This document shows positions 61,258 to 64,000 of a DNA stretch of 64,000 nt, one piece after another. Origin of the DNA: Diplocloster agilis (GTDB taxonomy: Bacteria; Bacillota; Clostridia; Lachnospirales; Lachnospiraceae). Below the pieces are notes generated by a model. That model worked only from the letters and a program-made list of their open reading frames with translations. It had not been told where the DNA came from and did no database searches. The translations under genes were made by a program, and so were the position numbers. Each line of letters begins with the position of its first letter. Within the stretch, counting starts at the first letter, position 1. The stretch is taken from positions 1-64,000 of the forward strand of contig NZ_JAHQCW010000025.1 of assembly GCF_019042275.1 (NCBI RefSeq), in the 5' to 3' direction.

Positions 61258-61728
61258 TCAGACATCCTTCGGGCTGTTTACATCCAGGCCGTTAAAATCA
61301 AACTGCCCTTCGTAGTCAAAATCGTTGTAGTAACCGCCGTAAGGAAGGGTATCGTAGTATTGTTTATACATACTCTCAAATTCTGAGGAGCTGAAGATCA
61401 CGATCAGATAAATGAGGAAAATGACAAATCCCATAACCATACTGATGATACCTGTAATCATACCAACCAGCGCCTGAGAGCTTCTGGGCTCCGAAGAACG
61501 CCTGGACAATAGACTTAGGATCAGAGCAAGTGAACCCAGCATAAGCCCGCCCAGTCCGCCGCAGCATAGTCCGGCGATCGACAGGATACCGATTACCATG
61601 GAGGCGGTAGCCATTCCGTTGGGCCGCGGCTGCTGGTAATTGGGATTATAGGGCGGAGGAGTCTTCGGCCCATAGGGATCCTGCTGGTAAGGATTATAGT
61701 TCGAGTTCGGATCGTTATTATATTCCAT
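61258..61728 (-). CDS. DUF4190-like small membrane protein
   Basis: This 156-residue protein has a Tyr/Pro/Asn-rich soluble N-terminus ('NNDPNSNYNPYQQDPYGPKTPPPYNPNYQQPRPNG'), then two hydrophobic segments ('MATASMVIGILSIAGLCCGGLGGLMLGSLALILSLLSR' and 'GMITGIISMVMGFVIFLIYLIVIF') of the DUF4190 pattern, and an acidic/aromatic C-terminus. The start at 61728 follows AAAGGAGAG. It probably forms an operon with the DUF975 gene 57 bp downstream. Confidence 0.83.
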   Translation of the reverse strand: MEYNNDPNSNYNPYQQDPYGPKTPPPYNPNYQQPRPNGMATASMVIGILSIAGLCCGGLGGLMLGSLALILSLLSRRSSEPRSSQALVGMITGIISMVMGFVIFLIYLIVIFSSSEFESMYKQYYDTLPYGGYYNDFDYEGQFDFNGLDVNSPKDV

Positions 61729-61771
61729 AAAGGTTTTCTCTCCTTTTAGCATTATTATGGATACTGCCCCT

Positions 61772-61800
61772 ATTGTAACACCTGGATCACCGAAAAACAA
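61772..61800 (-). promoter_or_regulatory. Sigma-A promoter of the DUF4190-DUF975 pair
   Basis: On the minus strand TTGTTT (61795-61800) and TACAAT (61772-61777) are 17 bp apart, 43 bp before the start codon. Confidence 0.78.
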
Positions 61801-61807
61801 TTCTTTC

Positions 61808-61836
61808 TTGAATCGCAGTTTTGGATGATTTATAAT
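61808..61836 (+). promoter_or_regulatory. Sigma-A promoter of tex
   Basis: TTGAAT (61808-61813), a 17-bp spacer and TATAAT (61831-61836), 35 bp before the start codon. It is back to back with the minus-strand promoter. Confidence 0.85.
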
Positions 61837-61871
61837 TAGTGTTTAGATAACTGTTTACAAAGGAGCATTTT

Positions 61872-64000
61872 ATGAATATTAATGAGGTACTGGCAAAAGA
61901 ATTAGGGGTGCGGATCGAGCAGGTGGACGCCGCCGTGAAACTGTTGGACGAGGGCAATACGATTCCGTTTATTTCCCGTTACCGGAAAGAAGCGACCGGA
62001 TCTTTAAATGACGAGGTGCTTCGTAACTTGGGAGAGCGGCTGACTTACCTTCGAAATCTGGAGGAAAAGAAGCAGCAGGTGCTGACCAGCATTGAAGAGC
62101 AGGGGAAGCTTACAGAGGAACTAAGAGCCCAGATTCTGGCCGCCCAGACTTTGGTTGTGGTTGATGATCTCTACCGGCCTTACCGGCCAAAACGCCGCAC
62201 GCGGGCAACGATCGCAAAAGAAAAAGGATTGGAAGGCCTGGCCGCGGTGATTCAGCTGCAATTGACGGACAAGCCGGTGGAAGAGGAAGCTGCGAATTAC
62301 CTTTCCGCGGAGAAGGAAGTCAACACGGTAGAAGAAGCCATTGCCGGTGCGAAAGACATTCTGGCGGAGCTGATTTCGGACGAGGCCGATTACCGCAGTT
62401 ACATCCGGAAAGCCACGGTGCAGTCCGGCAGACTGGTGTCCAAGGCTAAGGATGAGAAGGCTCAGTCTGTCTATGAGATGTACTATGACTTCGAAGAACC
62501 GGTCGCCAAAGCCGTGGGCCACCGGATTCTGGCGCTGAACCGCGGAGAAAAAGAAAAATTCCTGACCGTTAAAATAGAGGCTCCCACAGAGCAGATCCTT
62601 CGGTATCTGGAAAAACAGGTGATTACCAGGGACAACCCCTACACAACGCCTGTGCTAAGAAAAGTGGCGGCAGACAGCTACGAGCGTCTGATTGCGCCCG
62701 CCATCGAGCGGGAAATCCGCAGCGACCTGACGGAGAAGGCCGAAGACGGAGCCATCCGGGTGTTCGGCAAAAACCTAGAGCAGCTGCTCATGCAGCCCCC
62801 GATCGTGAACCAGGTGGTGCTTGGCTGGGACCCCGCATTCCGGACCGGCTGCAAGCTGGCGGTGGTGGACGCCACCGGTAAGGTGCTGGACACCACGGTC
62901 ATCTATCCTACGGCGCCTCAGAACAAAGTCGAGGAATCTAAGAAAATCTTAAAGAAACTGATTGAAAAATATCATATTACCCTGATTTCCGTTGGGAACG
63001 GAACCGCGTCCAGAGAATCCGAGATGATTATCGTGGAGCTATTAAAAGAGATCCCCCAGCGGGTACAGTATGTGATCGTAAACGAAGCCGGAGCCTCCGT
63101 CTACTCAGCAAGCAAGCTGGCCACGGAAGAGTTCCCCAACTTCGACGTGGGACAAAGAAGCGCCGCTTCCATCGCCAGGAGGCTGCAGGACCCCTTAGCC
63201 GAGCTGGTCAAGATCGATCCCAAATCCATTGGCGTAGGCCAGTACCAGCATGATATGAACCAGAAAAAGCTGGGCGAACAGTTAAACGGCGTAGTGGAAG
63301 ACGTGGTAAATAAAGTGGGAGTGGATCTTAACACCGCCTCCGCCTCCCTGCTGGGCTATATCTCCGGCATCTCCAAAACCATCGCCCAGAACATCGTGGC
63401 CTACCGCGAGGAAAACGGCAGGTTCAAGGAACGAAAAGGCCTGCTCAAGGTAGCCAAGCTTGGTCCCAAAGCTTATGAGCAGTGCGCCGGTTTCTTAAGA
63501 ATCATGGACGGCGGCAATCCCCTCGATGCCACCAGCGTGCACCCCGAGAGCTACGCAGCCACAAAGAAGCTGCTGGACAAGTTAGGCTATACCATGGAAG
63601 ATATCAAAGAACGCCGGCTCGGCGGCATTACCGGTCAGGTCCGGGATTATAAGAAACTGTCCCGGGAACTGGAAATCGGTGAGATCACCCTGCGGGATAT
63701 CGTAAAGGAACTGGAAAAGCCGGCCCGCGACCCCAGAGAGGAGATGCCAAAGCCGATCCTGCGCACGGACGTGCTGGAAATGAAAGACCTGACCGAGGGA
63801 ATGGTGCTCAAAGGCACGGTCCGCAACGTCATCGACTTCGGAGTGTTCGTTGATATCGGTGTCCATCAGGACGGCCTGGTGCACATTTCCCAGCTGACGA
63901 ATAAGAAGTTTGTGAAGCATCCGCTGGAAGTAGTCAGCGTCGGCGACATAGTAGAGGTAAAGGTTATGAGCGTGGATCTGGCGAAAAAGAGAATTCAGCT
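61872..64000 (+). CDS. tex: Tex-family RNA-binding transcription accessory protein (3' end cut by window)
   Basis: The frame opens at ATG 61872 after AAAGGAG and is still open at the right edge, so 709 codons of a protein of about 715-720 residues are present. It opens 'MNINEVLAKELGVRIEQVDAAVKLLDEGNTIPFISRYRKEATGSL', the Tex N-terminal helix-turn-helix. The central YqgF-like RNase fold has 'VVLGWDPAFRTGCKLAVVDATGKVLDTTVIYP'. Helix-hairpin-helix motifs include 'VDLNTASASLLGYISGISKTIAQNIVAYREENG', and the C-terminal S1 domain near residue 645 has 'LKGTVRNVIDFGVFVDIGVHQDGLVHISQL'. Tex binds RNA and the transcription/translation machinery. Confidence 0.96.
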   Translation, partial: MNINEVLAKELGVRIEQVDAAVKLLDEGNTIPFISRYRKEATGSLNDEVLRNLGERLTYLRNLEEKKQQVLTSIEEQGKLTEELRAQILAAQTLVVVDDLYRPYRPKRRTRATIAKEKGLEGLAAVIQLQLTDKPVEEEAANYLSAEKEVNTVEEAIAGAKDILAELISDEADYRSYIRKATVQSGRLVSKAKDEKAQSVYEMYYDFEEPVAKAVGHRILALNRGEKEKFLTVKIEAPTEQILRYLEKQVITRDNPYTTPVLRKVAADSYERLIAPAIEREIRSDLTEKAEDGAIRVFGKNLEQLLMQPPIVNQVVLGWDPAFRTGCKLAVVDATGKVLDTTVIYPTAPQNKVEESKKILKKLIEKYHITLISVGNGTASRESEMIIVELLKEIPQRVQYVIVNEAGASVYSASKLATEEFPNFDVGQRSAASIARRLQDPLAELVKIDPKSIGVGQYQHDMNQKKLGEQLNGVVEDVVNKVGVDLNTASASLLGYISGISKTIAQNIVAYREENGRFKERKGLLKVAKLGPKAYEQCAGFLRIMDGGNPLDATSVHPESYAATKKLLDKLGYTMEDIKERRLGGITGQVRDYKKLSRELEIGEITLRDIVKELEKPARDPREEMPKPILRTDVLEMKDLTEGMVLKGTVRNVIDFGVFVDIGVHQDGLVHISQLTNKKFVKHPLEVVSVGDIVEVKVMSVDLAKKRIQ

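Overview
The window looks like a chromosomal segment of a spore-forming Firmicute of the Lachnospiraceae (Clostridium cluster XIVa) type. Supporting signs are roughly even GC content, AGGAGG-type ribosome binding sites almost everywhere, a tricistronic GerA-type germinant receptor, spoIIR, a dacF-like carboxypeptidase, long-form HPF, many sugar ABC transporters with LacI, ROK and AraC/YesN regulators, and a eukaryote-type HisA of the kind found in this family. No tRNA, rRNA, CRISPR array, plasmid or phage module was recognised.

Layout. 1-430: half of a large palindromic repeat, then a MarR promoter with three operator boxes. 431-2011: MarR regulator and CDF metal-efflux protein. 2096-3769: ispE-gntR operon with a palindrome at its promoter. 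3887-8336: spore genes gerAA-gerAB-gerAC and spoIIR. 8715-9719: Rpn/PD-(D/E)XK transposase-like nuclease. 9973-14516: four-gene Gld-type ABC system. 14560-18745: AraC regulator divergent from a nucleotidyltransferase / N-acetylhexosamine-kinase-like / galE module. 18765-19682: two giant palindromes. 19698-26640: YesM/YesN two-component system divergent from a MalEFG-type sugar ABC operon with a 51-bp tandem repeat. 26748-29637: Gfo/Idh/MocA oxidoreductase and a GNAT-DUF3298 membrane fusion. 30397-38387: RbsABC-type operon, two LacI paralogues, an ASRT-domain protein and a creatinase-like M24 protein, with shared LacI-type operators. 38591-46979: small lipoprotein, ROK repressor, esterase, dehydrogenase, second RbsBAC-type transporter and hisA. 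47175-55098: housekeeping genes dacF-like, hpf, secA and prfB (with its programmed frameshift), with a thioester-domain Pro/Cys-rich protein between hpf and secA. 55104-55837: two more giant palindromes. 55949-60118: ACT protein-hom-apgM-lysC (threonine branch). 60193-64000: another palindrome copy, DUF975 and DUF4190-like membrane proteins, and tex, which runs off the right edge.

The most unusual content is non-coding or poorly characterised. Two families of 250-480 bp imperfect palindromes have branched tips and paired changes between copies. Two arrays of the palindrome GGACATGTCC are phased at 20-21 bp. A protein combines an internal-thioester domain, a poly-Asn linker and a Pro/Cys repeat tail; it has no signal peptide and lies behind a sequence matching a sigma-K promoter, so I infer a covalently reactive spore-surface protein. 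Functional names come from reading motifs, family signatures and gene order; no database search was run.
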